NCBI GenBank assembly: GCA_035566895.1
Contig: DATMQA010000075.1
Span: forward strand, 1 to 32,175
Length of the DNA: 32,175 nucleotides
Direction of reading: 5' to 3'
Source of the DNA: DATMQA01 sp035566895
Lineage (GTDB): Bacteria; Verrucomicrobiota; Verrucomicrobiia; Limisphaerales; UBA8199
Every line of letters begins with the position of its first letter. The first letter of the stretch is position 1. Under the pieces are notes generated by a model. That model was given only the letters and a program-made list of their open reading frames with translations. It did not search any database and was not told the origin of the DNA. Positions 16,140-24,060 of this stretch are shown in pieces. A program made the position numbers and the translations under genes.

Positions 16140-16265
16140 ACGCCAAAACTGCGCAGCATTATCATCGTCACTGGTTGCGGAGTAACGCAGAGTATCACAA
16201 CCTGCCGGGTCGGGTGGTGTCAAGCGAGGAATACCCAAAAAGATCCAAATTCCAAACTTCAGAAA

Positions 16266-16427
16266 AATTCCAAATTCCAAGGACCAAACATCAGAAAAAC
16301 TCCAAGCCAAAAGCTTCAAACCAACCGCTACGCGGTAGTTTTGGCGTTCGACGTCCTGGCGCGGACAAGTTTGGAGTTTGACGTTTGGTGTTTTCCTGAA
16401 GTTTGGTGCTTGGAATTTGGAGTTTTC
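16266..16427. repeat. Long imperfect inverted repeat (CCAAATTCCAAG type)
   Basis: The left arm at about 16266-16310 (AATTCCAAATTCCAAGGACC) pairs imperfectly with the right arm at about 16383-16427 (GGTGCTTGGAATTTGGAG). I count about 37 of 44 matching positions, around a loop containing CCGCTACGCGGTAG, itself a small hairpin. It separates the divergent purN and minus-strand exported-protein genes. No gene fits here. Confidence 0.75.
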
Positions 16428-16500
16428 AAGTTTCGTGGGATTCGGTTTACGCGCTTAATTCGCCTTGTGGAACTGAAGGCAGAGACTGTATGAGAAGCGG

Positions 16501-17139
16501 GTGAAAGGCGAACCAGAAATTCGGATTGGCGTGCTGGGGTCAGGCAAGGGCTCGAATTTTGTCGCGATTGCGGATGCGTGCGCGGCAGGGAAAGTGCCGG
16601 CCCAAGTTGCGCTGGTACTAAGCGATGTCGCTGAAGCCGGAATCCTGGAGCGCGCGCGAGAACGGAACATTCCGGCGCGATTCATTGCCCCAGGCAAGTT
16701 TCGAACCAAACTAGAGGAGGAGGCCGAGCGGGCTTATGTCGAGGCGCTGCGGGGGGCGCAAGTCGAGTTGGTGGCGCTGGCCGGGTTCATGCGGGTGTTG
16801 AAAGGGGATTTTCTCCGGGCTTTTGAGGGGCGCATGGTGAACATTCATCCGTCGTTGCTGCCGTCATTTCCCGGGTTGGAAGCCTGGAAACAGGCATTGG
16901 AAGCCGGCGTGAAAGTCACCGGCTGCAGCGTGCATTTTGTGGATGCCGGAGTTGATTCCGGACCGATCATCGGGCAGCAAATCGTGCCGGTGCTGGATGA
17001 CGACACGCCCGAGGCGCTGCACGCGCGGATTCAGGCGGCAGAACACGAGCTGTATCCCAAATGCATCGCGGCGCTGGCGCGCGGGGAAGTGGTGGTCCGG
17101 GGGAGGAGGGTCGGGCTTCGCCCTTTTGGGGTTGAATGA
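16501..17139 (+). CDS. purN: Phosphoribosylglycinamide formyltransferase
   Basis: A 212-residue GART-type enzyme that transfers a formyl group from 10-formyltetrahydrofolate to GAR in purine synthesis. The start is GTG at 16501; an in-frame stop at 16474 rules out much extension. The phosphate-binding loop is VLGSGKGSNF (11-20). The catalytic triad is N114 and H116 in MVNIHPSLLPSFPG, and D152 in FVDAGVDSGPIIGQQ; the spacing equals that of E. coli PurN (N106, H108, D144) shifted by eight. Length matches the family. It is followed by hisG on the same strand after a 175-bp gap of GTTAACTGGG-type repeats. Confidence 0.95.
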   Translation: MKGEPEIRIGVLGSGKGSNFVAIADACAAGKVPAQVALVLSDVAEAGILERARERNIPARFIAPGKFRTKLEEEAERAYVEALRGAQVELVALAGFMRVLKGDFLRAFEGRMVNIHPSLLPSFPGLEAWKQALEAGVKVTGCSVHFVDAGVDSGPIIGQQIVPVLDDDTPEALHARIQAAEHELYPKCIAALARGEVVVRGRRVGLRPFGVE

Positions 17140-17280
17140 GTTAACTGGGTTGATTGAGTTAATTGGGTTAACTGGGTAAGTGGGGGTAAGTGGGTTAAGA
17201 CAGGTGGAATTTGCTCGACGAGAGGGTGCTCTCCGTGTACCTGAATCACCTCATTTAACTGGTTTAACTTAATTAACTCG
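17138..17280. repeat. GTTAACTGGG-type degenerate tandem and inverted repeat
   Basis: Four or more variants of GAGTTAACTGGG / GAGTTAATTGGG run from 17138 to about 17200. The reverse-complement flavour (TTAACTGGTTTAACTTAATT) is at 17254-17280. The two halves could pair imperfectly. It fills the purN-hisG gap. Confidence 0.65.
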
Positions 17281-17314
17281 TTTCCCAGGTCCGCCGGTTA
17301 CTCTAAAACATTCG

Positions 17315-18193
17315 ATGAAGAAACAGATGTTGCGGTTCGGATTGCCCAAGGGCAGTTTGCAAGAAGCCACGATCGAGAAGATGGCCAAGGCCGGTTATAA
17401 CATTTCCGTCAGCAGCCGCTCCTATATCCCTTATGTGGACGATGCGGAGCTGGAGATCCGGATGATTCGGGCGCAGGAGATCAGCCGGTATGTCGAGCAC
17501 GGCTACCTGGATTGCGGCATCACGGGCTACGATTGGATTCAGGAGAACGGTTCGAAGGTGCACGAGGTCGGCGAGTTTATCTTCAGCAAGGTGACGCGGC
17601 AGCCGGCGCGATGGGTGCTGGCGGTGCCGGAGGATTCGCCGATCAAATCGGTAAAGGATTTGCGGGGCAAACGCATCGCGACGGAGGTGGTAAACCTGAC
17701 CAAAAAATATCTGCGCCAGCACAAAGTCAAGGCGGAGGTGGAGTTTTCCTGGGGGGCCACGGAGGTCAAGGCGCACGAGTTGGTGGATGCGATTGTCGAG
17801 ATCACCGAGACGGGCTCTTCACTGAAGGCCAACAAGCTGCGCATTGTGGATACGCTGCTCTACTCGACGCCGCGGCTGATTGCGAATCACGGCTCGTGGA
17901 AGGATAGCTGGAAACGGCGAAAGATTGAGACCATGGCGATGCTGCTGACGGGCGCGCTGGAGGCCGAGGCGAAGGTCGGTTTGAAGATGAACATTGCGCA
18001 GAAGAACCTGGCGCATCTGCTCCAAACGCTGCCCGCATTGCGCAATCCGACCATTTCACACTTGAGCCAGGAAGGCTGGGTGGCGGTCGAAACGATTATC
18101 GACGAGCACGTGGTGCGTGAATTGATCCCGGCCCTCAAGGCGGCCGGCGCGGAGGGGATCATCGAGTATCCCCTGAACAAGGTGGTTTTTTAG
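17315..18193 (+). CDS. hisG: ATP phosphoribosyltransferase, long form
   Basis: A 292-residue enzyme for the first step of histidine synthesis, joining ATP and PRPP. The N-terminal catalytic domains show LRFGLPKGSLQEATIEKM, YLDCGITGYDWIQENG, TEVVNLTKKYL and the PRPP-site EFSWGATEVKAHELVDAIVE. The length and C-terminal domain after about residue 215 (LPALRNPTISHLSQEGWVAV ... HVVRELIPALKAAGAEGIIE) match the long form, which has a histidine-binding regulatory ACT-like domain and needs no HisZ. No other his genes are in the window, so it is outside any his operon here. Confidence 0.96.
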   Translation: MKKQMLRFGLPKGSLQEATIEKMAKAGYNISVSSRSYIPYVDDAELEIRMIRAQEISRYVEHGYLDCGITGYDWIQENGSKVHEVGEFIFSKVTRQPARWVLAVPEDSPIKSVKDLRGKRIATEVVNLTKKYLRQHKVKAEVEFSWGATEVKAHELVDAIVEITETGSSLKANKLRIVDTLLYSTPRLIANHGSWKDSWKRRKIETMAMLLTGALEAEAKVGLKMNIAQKNLAHLLQTLPALRNPTISHLSQEGWVAVETIIDEHVVRELIPALKAAGAEGIIEYPLNKVVF

Positions 18194-18268
18194 CCAGTTG
18201 CAATTGTAAGGATTTGCAGCAGACTTAGTACCGAAGAAAGTTGAGCCGGAATACACAGACCATTAATT

Positions 18269-18370
18269 ATGGGTTCATTAAAGAAACGTCGGAAAGCGAA
18301 GATTAACAAGCATAAGCGGCGCAAGAAGCTGCGCGCCCATCGCCACAAGAAGCGCACCTGGCAGAAGTAG
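18269..18370 (+). CDS. AURKAIP1/COX24-type small basic ribosomal protein (mS38-like)
   Basis: A 33-residue, extremely basic peptide beginning MGSLKKRRKAKINKHKRRKK and ending HKKRTWQK. The MGS(L/V)KKRRK start and the Lys/Arg/His-rich body are the signature of bacterial AURKAIP1/COX24-domain proteins, which resemble mitochondrial mS38 and sit on the small ribosomal subunit. The gene is easy to miss because of its size. It lies 75 bp after hisG, and a stem-loop starts immediately after its stop codon. No clear ribosome binding site was seen. Confidence 0.85.
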   Translation: MGSLKKRRKAKINKHKRRKKLRAHRHKKRTWQK

Positions 18371-18388
18371 CTCCGAGAGCGCTCGGAG
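18371..18388 (+). terminator. Stem-loop directly after the mini ribosomal protein
   Basis: CTCCGAG-AGCG-CTCGGAG is a perfect 7-bp stem with a 4-nt loop starting at the first base after the stop codon. Only TT follows, so it may act as an attenuator or mRNA-end stabiliser rather than a strong intrinsic terminator. Confidence 0.5.
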
Positions 18389-18446
18389 TTGCCAATGGAT
18401 TTGTACCGCGCGACCCGCTCCCGGGTTTGGGGGAGGTTTTGATCAC

Positions 18447-20186
18447 ATGTTGCGTCGTTATTGGTTCCGGGGAACGGTGTTGGCCATCGGCGGCATGCTG
18501 CTGGCCGGCTGCGGATCGGTTTCTTCGCGCCACGACCCGCTGGAGACCGCAGGCTCTGCGTCTTTACGGGGGACGGGGACGGATGTTCCGGCGGAGAAGG
18601 CCGCCCAGGCCCATGCGCATTACGCCGCCGCGGTGATTCACGAGATGGACGGGGAAACGGAGGCGGCGCTGCAGGAATACTATCAAGCAGCGGCGGGGGA
18701 CCCGGGCAATGAATGGGTGGTCCTCGAGGTCTCGGGCCGTTTCCTGCAAAACAAGCAACCGGACAAGGCGCTGGAATTGCTGACGCGTGCCGCCGCACAG
18801 CCCAAGGCATCAGGAGCGGTGTTTGCGCGGCTGGGCGTGGTCTATGCGCAGCTTGGCAAATACGACCAGGCCTCCAACGCCGACCGTGCCGCGATCAAAA
18901 AATCGCCGGAGTCGCTGACGGGCTATCAAAACCTTTTTCTCAACCTGCTCCAGAACAAGCAGCAGGCTGAATCGCTCAAAGTGCTGGACGAAGCAGCGAG
19001 ACAACCTGACGCCGACGCCGAATTTCTCGTCACGCTTTCGGAGCTCTACGCGAGTTTCGTGCTGCAGGTCCCGGCGGAAAAGGAGAAGGTCTATGCCAAG
19101 GCGCGGGCGGTGCTGAATCGCGCGCAAAAACTCAGCCCGACCGACGCGCGTTTGCGCTTGCGGCTGGCCGAAGGGTTTATCCTGGTGGGCGACACCGACA
19201 AAGCGGCAGAGGTTTACCTGGAGCTGCTCAAGAAACTGCCCGACGCGCCGTTTATTCGCGAGCGGGTTCACGCCCGGCTGGCCGACATCTACCTGAGGAG
19301 CAGCGAGCATAAACGCGCCGTGGAACAGCTCGAAGCCATCCTGCGGGATGACCCGACCAATCCGCAGGCTTACTATTACCTGGGTTATCTGGCCTTCAAC
19401 GACAAGAAGACCGCCGAGGCCGCTGATTATTTCAGCAAGGCCCTGCTGCTCAATCCCGAATTCCAAGAGGCTTATTTCGACCTGGCGCTGGCGCAGATCG
19501 GCCTGAATCGAACCAGTGACGCCCTGGCCACGCTCGAGAAGGCCCGGGCCAGATTCCCGGAAGGGCCGATGAGCTTTGTGCTGGAGTTCTATACCGGGCT
19601 GGCTTACAGCCGGCAGAAGGCCTACCCGCAAGCGCTTCGGCATTTCAACGAGGCGGAGATTATCGCCCAAGCCAGCGCTTCAAATCATCTCGATCAAAAC
19701 CTCTACTTTCAACTGGGGGCGGCGGCCGAGCGCACGGGCGACTTCGCCCAGGCGGAAAAGTACTTCCAGAAATGCCTGGAGAAATCTCCGGACTTCGCCG
19801 AGGCGCAGAATTACCTGGGCTACATGTGGGCCGAGCACGGGATGAAGCTCGAGGAGGCGCGCGGGCTGATTGAAAAGGCGGTCAAGGCCGAGCCAAACAA
19901 CGGCGCCTACCTCGACAGTCTGGGCTGGGTCCTTTTTAAGCTCGACCGGCCCAAGGAGGCACTGGGTTACATTCTCAAAGCGATCGAGTTGTCCAAGAAA
20001 GAGGAGGAGGACGCGACTTTGTACGAGCACCTCGGCGATGTTTACGCCGCGTTGAAGGAGCCCGGCAAGGCCCGTGAAGCCTGGACTAAATCCCTGTCGC
20101 TCGAACCCAACGAGGCGGTTCGGAAGAAACTTGGCCCGGGGGAGACCAAGAGTCCGAAGAACGAGGTCGAAAACAAATCCGAATGA
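18447..20186 (+). CDS. TPR-repeat lipoprotein
   Basis: A 579-residue protein starting at ATG 18447, with GGGGGAGG about ten bases upstream. Residues 1-22 form a lipoprotein signal with lipobox LLAGC22, so it is anchored in a membrane facing the periplasm. From about residue 50 to 560 it is almost all tetratricopeptide repeats, e.g. GAVFARLGVVYAQLGKYDQA, PQAYYYLGYLAFNDKKTAEA, NLYFQLGAAAERTGDFAQAE and PDFAEAQNYLGYMWAEHG. Such solenoids act as protein-protein docking scaffolds, often in outer-membrane assembly or secretion. No enzymatic domain is present. The C-terminal tail is Lys/Glu-rich. The partner is unknown. Confidence 0.92.
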   Translation: MLRRYWFRGTVLAIGGMLLAGCGSVSSRHDPLETAGSASLRGTGTDVPAEKAAQAHAHYAAAVIHEMDGETEAALQEYYQAAAGDPGNEWVVLEVSGRFLQNKQPDKALELLTRAAAQPKASGAVFARLGVVYAQLGKYDQASNADRAAIKKSPESLTGYQNLFLNLLQNKQQAESLKVLDEAARQPDADAEFLVTLSELYASFVLQVPAEKEKVYAKARAVLNRAQKLSPTDARLRLRLAEGFILVGDTDKAAEVYLELLKKLPDAPFIRERVHARLADIYLRSSEHKRAVEQLEAILRDDPTNPQAYYYLGYLAFNDKKTAEAADYFSKALLLNPEFQEAYFDLALAQIGLNRTSDALATLEKARARFPEGPMSFVLEFYTGLAYSRQKAYPQALRHFNEAEIIAQASASNHLDQNLYFQLGAAAERTGDFAQAEKYFQKCLEKSPDFAEAQNYLGYMWAEHGMKLEEARGLIEKAVKAEPNNGAYLDSLGWVLFKLDRPKEALGYILKAIELSKKEEEDATLYEHLGDVYAALKEPGKAREAWTKSLSLEPNEAVRKKLGPGETKSPKNEVENKSE

Positions 20187-20196
20187 CTAAAACAGC

Positions 20197-20281
20197 CGGA
20201 GTGTGGGAGTGGCGGAGTAATGGGAGCGGGGTCTCGAATGACTTCATAATTCCATCACTCCACCACTGCATCACTCCATTC
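20197..20281. repeat. GGAGTGNTGG-type inverted repeat
   Basis: The left arm GGAGTGTGGGAGTGGCGGAG (from 20199) pairs with CTCCACCACTGCATCACTCC (ending about 20278); I count about 22 of 28 matches. It fills the gap between the TPR gene and the DUF2203 gene. Related elements lie at 20703-20770 and 24861-24984. Confidence 0.65.
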
Positions 20282-20291
20282 ATCCGCGCCC

Positions 20292-20687
20292 ATGGACTAC
20301 CGTTTCGAAAAGCACTACACACTCGATGAGGCTCGCGCTCTGCTGCCCCAAGTCCGGATTTGGTTGAAGCGGCTGCTCCAGCTCCGCGGGGAGCTGATGA
20401 AGCACGATGAGCGGCAAAACGAATTGATGAAGGGAGGAAAGGACCTGGGTGGCGCCGAGGTCAACGTCTGGGTGCGCGCCCTGGCCGATGTTAAGGAGAC
20501 TTTGCTGGAGTTTTACCGGCGTGAAATCCAAGTCAAAGACCTGGAGCGCGGGTTAATTGATTTTCCGGCGGTCATCGATGGCAAGGAAGTCTTCCTTTGT
20601 TGGGAGCAAAAGGAGCCGGACATCGAGTTCTGGCACGACCTGGACGCCGGCTACGCCGGGCGAGAGCCGCTCACGGGGCTGGAGTGA
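20292..20687 (+). CDS. DUF2203-family protein
   Basis: A 131-residue protein that starts YRFEKHYTLDEARALLPQVR, the diagnostic N-terminus of DUF2203. A heptad-rich helical middle (RLLQLRGELMKHDERQNELM) and the conserved C-terminal block GLIDFPAVIDGKEVFLCWEQ followed by EPDIEFWHDLDAGYAGREPL complete it. It is a full-length family member with no known biochemical function, and no signal peptide or membrane segment, so it is cytoplasmic. Its short intergenic neighbours are both inverted-repeat elements. Confidence 0.88.
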   Translation: MDYRFEKHYTLDEARALLPQVRIWLKRLLQLRGELMKHDERQNELMKGGKDLGGAEVNVWVRALADVKETLLEFYRREIQVKDLERGLIDFPAVIDGKEVFLCWEQKEPDIEFWHDLDAGYAGREPLTGLE

Positions 20688-20702
20688 GCAGGAATGAGAC
20701 GT

Positions 20703-20770
20703 TGGAGTAGTGGGGTGCGGAGCATCGGAATGTTGCAACACATCGTTTTTCCATCGCTCCATTACTCCCC
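20703..20770. repeat. GGAGTNNTGG-type inverted repeat, second copy
   Basis: TGGAGTAGTGGGGTGCGGAG and, on the other side of a short loop, CCATCGCTCCATTACTCCCC form an imperfect hairpin between the ends of the converging DUF2203 and thioesterase genes. It might also serve as a bidirectional terminator, though no T-run is obvious. Confidence 0.55.
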
Positions 20771-20784
20771 TGGTTCGGCGACAA

Positions 20785-21237
20785 TTAAAATTCCCAAGCC
20801 CCCACAAAATCCGCCGCCATCTCCCTGGCTTCCGCGCCCTTGATCGGCAGATACTTGCCGGTGGCGCTCGCCAGCAGTGCGCCCCGTTCGTCTCGCAATT
20901 CAGCCTTGGCTTCAAAGATCCGTCCGCGGCGGTTGGCCGTGAGGTCGCCCGTGGCAATGGCCTTTTGGTTGGGCCGCAGCGGGCTCACAAACCGCAGGTT
21001 CAGTTCGGCGCAAAAAGCGAATTGTTTGGTCTGTACCGCGCAGGCCCAGACCATGATCTCGTCCAGCAACGTGGCGATCAGCCCGCCATGGACGGTCTGC
21101 TTGAAACCGATGTGTTCAGACCCTGGCATAAAACGGGTCCGGACACGGCGCCCGTCGGTTTCGAACCGGAGTTTCAGGCCGACCGGATTGGACTCACCGC
21201 AAACGAAGCAGGAGCGTGTGTGAGGGAGCTCTTTCAT
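20785..21237 (-). CDS. PaaI-type hotdog-fold thioesterase
   Basis: A 150-residue single hotdog-domain protein. ATG 21237 is preferred, since the frame upstream is encoded by a dispersed repeat. The N-terminal SCFVCGESNPVGLKLRFE contains a CxxC (C10, C13) seen in one PaaI-thioesterase subgroup. The catalytic-loop motif is QTVHGGLIATLLDEIM (H50-G51-G52, with D59 or E60 as candidate catalytic acid). Strands ELNLRFVSPLRPNQKAIATG and IFEAKAELRDERGALLASAT complete the fold. It probably hydrolyses acyl- or aryl-CoA thioesters in the cytoplasm; the substrate is unknown. It is divergent from the glycosyltransferase fusion gene. Confidence 0.85.
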   Translation of the reverse strand: MKELPHTRSCFVCGESNPVGLKLRFETDGRRVRTRFMPGSEHIGFKQTVHGGLIATLLDEIMVWACAVQTKQFAFCAELNLRFVSPLRPNQKAIATGDLTANRRGRIFEAKAELRDERGALLASATGKYLPIKGAEAREMAADFVGAWEF

Positions 21238-21253
21238 AAAGCCGAATCCGATA

Positions 21254-21286
21254 ATGGCCGCAAAAGAACGCAAAGAACACAAAGAA
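21254..21286. repeat. AAGAACGCAAAGAACACAAAG-type dispersed repeat
   Basis: AAAAGAACGCAAAGAACACA is a simple-sequence, dispersed intergenic word that I recognise from many environmental genomes. It lies between the thioesterase and the glycosyltransferase fusion and creates a false N-terminal extension of the former. Confidence 0.5.
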
Positions 21287-21386
21287 ATGGAGGCCTACAT
21301 GGTTTTCAACCTTCCCTTGCGCGGTTTCCTTTGCTATTCCCCACCGCGGCGATGATTAAACCAGGTTCCAATTCCGTCTAAGCTCA

Positions 21387-23999
21387 ATGGCTGTGGCGGC
21401 TTCCTCGGACCCGCGCCTGAGCGTGGGCGGCAAATTCTTCCGGCTCGGCGAAAAGAAATTTTACGCCAAGGGCGTAGCTTACGGTCCCTTCCAACCTGAT
21501 GCCGGCGGTCAGCCGTTCGCTTCTCCGGAACAGACGGCCACCGACTTCGCCCAAATCCAGGCGCTCGGTGCCAATCTGGTCCGTATCTATGCCGTGCCGG
21601 CCAAATGGTTCCTCGACCTGGCTGCCGAGCATCAACTCAAAGTGCTCATCGACATCCCCTGGCCCCAGCATCTTTGCTTCCTGGATTCCCCCGCGCACCG
21701 AGAGGAAGCGCGCCAGGCCGTTCGGCACGCTGCCTTAGCTTGCGCGCGGCATCCGGCCGTTTTCGCCTTGAGCGTCGCCAACGAAATCCCCCCCGACGTC
21801 GTCCGTTGGAGCGGGGCCAAAGCGGTGTCCGATTTCCTTGACGACCTCATCCATGAGGCCAAACGAACCGACCCGGATTGCCTCTGCACCTTCACCAATT
21901 ACCCCCCGACCGAATTCCTTCGCTCCCAAAGCGCCGACTTCGTCTGCTTCAATGTCTATCTGCACCAGGAGCAGCCGTTCCGCAATTACCTGGCGCGGCT
22001 CCAGATGCTCGCCGAGTCCAAACCCCTGATGTTGGGAGAGTTCGGCGTCGATTCCTTGCGCGAAGGCGAGCCGCGCAAATGCGAGATGCTGGCCTGGCAG
22101 ATCGAAGGCGCCTTCCGTGGCGGCCTGGCGGGCGCGGTGGTGTTCAGTTACACCGATGATTGGTGGAAGGGCGGTGCGCCCGTCGAGGATTGGAGCATGG
22201 GCCTGACCACCCGCGACCGACGGCCCAAAGAATCCTTCCGGGCCGTACAGCAGGTGTTTCGCGCTGCGCCGCATTTCCCCCTGCCGCGCTCGCCAAAAGT
22301 CTCCGTGGTGGTCGCCAGCTACAACAGCGAGCGCACGCTCAAGGCCTGCCTCGATTCGTTGCAACGGCTGAATTATCCCGATTATGAGGTAATTCTGGTG
22401 GACGACGGTTCGACTGACAGCACACCCCGGATCGCCCATCAGCACCTCAAGGTGCGATATTTCCGCCACGAGAAAAACCTTGGCCTCTCGGCCGCGCGCA
22501 ACACCGGCATCGCCGCCGCTACCGGTGAAATCGTCGCTTTTACCGATGCCGATTGCCGGGCGGATGAGGACTGGCTCTATTACTTGACCGGCGATTTATT
22601 GAGCGGGGAATTCGCCGGCCTGGGCGGCCCCAACCTCCTGCCGCCCGAAGACTCGGCCGTCGCCGCGGCCGTCATGGTATCGCCGGGCGGCCCAGCCCAT
22701 GTCATGCTGACCGACCGCCAGGCGGAGCACATACCGGGCTGCAACATGGCCTTTTGGAAGTGGGCGCTGACCGACATTGGCGGGTTCGATCCGGTTTTCC
22801 ACAAGGCGGGCGATGACGTGGACCTCTGCTGGCGCTTGCAGCAGGTTGGCCACAAGCTCGGGTTCAGCCCCCCCGCCTTCGTCTGGCACTATCGCCGTTC
22901 GACGGCCGTTGAGTATCTCAAGCAACAGCACGGCTACGGAGAGGCCGAGGCGCTGCTGGTGCGCAAGCATCCGGAATACTTCAATTCCTTCGGCGGCAGC
23001 CTCTGGCACGGCCGGATTTACACCGCCTCGAAGTTCGGCGTGATGTTGCGGCCCTCCGTTATTTATCGTGGCCTGTTCGGCAGCGCCGGCTTTCAGTCGC
23101 TGTACGCTTCGCAGCCGGCGCTCACGCTGATGCTTTGCACTACCCTGGAATATCATGTCCTGGTGACCCTCCCCCTCTGGATTCTATCGGTGGTCTTTCA
23201 TTATCTTCTGCCGGTTGCCATTACCAGTCTGCTGATTTCGGTGGGTGTTTGCGCCGCCGCGGGCGGCCAGGCCGCCCTGCCCCGCAAGAAAGCGCCCTGG
23301 TGGTCGCGCCCGCTGGTGACGCTGCTCTTTTTCCTGCAGCCCGTGGTGCGAGGCTGGGCGCGTTACCAGGGCCGGCTGCTGTTGCATCCAACGCACGTGG
23401 CCAGCCAGCAAACCCTCGATTCCGTCGCCCTGCGCGAAAGCAAACAGGCCCTCGGCCGGGTCGAATACTGGAGCGCTGACCCCATCAACCGCTTCGCGTT
23501 TGTCGCCGAGATCTTGCGCCGGCTCGATCAGCTCGGCTGGCCCAACAAATCGGACATCGGCTGGAGCGAATATGACGTCGAGATTTATGGCAGCCGCTGG
23601 AGCAACCTCCTGTTTACGACCGTCACCGAAGACCATGCCAAAGGCACCCATCTGCTCCGGTGCCGCCTCCGCGCCCGCTGGTCCCTTCAGGCCAGGGTCG
23701 CCTTCTGGTCTCTTTGCGGTTTCGAGTTGCTGGTGCTGGGCTTTATCGCCCCCCGGCTGCCCTGGCTGTGGCTGCTGCTGCTGACCTTGCCGCTGCTGGC
23801 CTGGTTCCTCCATCGCGAACAACGGACCCTGCGAAGCATGGCGGTGGTGTTCCTTGACGAAATCGCCAAAGATTGGAAGCTGACGAAGATTCAGCCGGCC
23901 TCAGAGCAACCGCCGCGCGCAGAGATGGAGAAGACGCCGAAAGAGGCTGACGGGCGCAAACTCGAGAGGCAGACAGAAAAATTACTGGCGGAAAGATGA
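21387..23999 (+). CDS. Glycosidase (GH2-like TIM barrel) - GT2 glycosyltransferase fusion, membrane protein
   Basis: An 870-residue protein. Residues about 12-295 form a TIM-barrel glycosidase-like domain (KFYAKGVAYGPFQ at 24-36). It has an acid/base candidate E133 in SVANEIP, a nucleophile candidate E218 in LMLGEFGVDS, and FSYTDDWW near the end. A GT2 domain begins at about 304 (VSVVVASYNSERTLKACLDS), with VDDGSTDST (338-346), the DxD motif in FTDADC (385-390), and a catalytic-base region AGDDVDLCWRLQQVG (474-488). Transmembrane segments follow (about 590-625, 643-657, 775-808). It probably builds and exports, or synthesises and trims, a cell-surface polysaccharide. The gene stands alone, divergent from the thioesterase. 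Confidence 0.88.
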   Translation: MAVAASSDPRLSVGGKFFRLGEKKFYAKGVAYGPFQPDAGGQPFASPEQTATDFAQIQALGANLVRIYAVPAKWFLDLAAEHQLKVLIDIPWPQHLCFLDSPAHREEARQAVRHAALACARHPAVFALSVANEIPPDVVRWSGAKAVSDFLDDLIHEAKRTDPDCLCTFTNYPPTEFLRSQSADFVCFNVYLHQEQPFRNYLARLQMLAESKPLMLGEFGVDSLREGEPRKCEMLAWQIEGAFRGGLAGAVVFSYTDDWWKGGAPVEDWSMGLTTRDRRPKESFRAVQQVFRAAPHFPLPRSPKVSVVVASYNSERTLKACLDSLQRLNYPDYEVILVDDGSTDSTPRIAHQHLKVRYFRHEKNLGLSAARNTGIAAATGEIVAFTDADCRADEDWLYYLTGDLLSGEFAGLGGPNLLPPEDSAVAAAVMVSPGGPAHVMLTDRQAEHIPGCNMAFWKWALTDIGGFDPVFHKAGDDVDLCWRLQQVGHKLGFSPPAFVWHYRRSTAVEYLKQQHGYGEAEALLVRKHPEYFNSFGGSLWHGRIYTASKFGVMLRPSVIYRGLFGSAGFQSLYASQPALTLMLCTTLEYHVLVTLPLWILSVVFHYLLPVAITSLLISVGVCAAAGGQAALPRKKAPWWSRPLVTLLFFLQPVVRGWARYQGRLLLHPTHVASQQTLDSVALRESKQALGRVEYWSADPINRFAFVAEILRRLDQLGWPNKSDIGWSEYDVEIYGSRWSNLLFTTVTEDHAKGTHLLRCRLRARWSLQARVAFWSLCGFELLVLGFIAPRLPWLWLLLLTLPLLAWFLHREQRTLRSMAVVFLDEIAKDWKLTKIQPASEQPPRAEMEKTPKEADGRKLERQTEKLLAER

Positions 24000-24060
24000 A
24001 GGACAGAGGGGGATTAGGTTAGAGCTTGGCGTGACCGCGGGTTTTCGGTACATCAAACCT

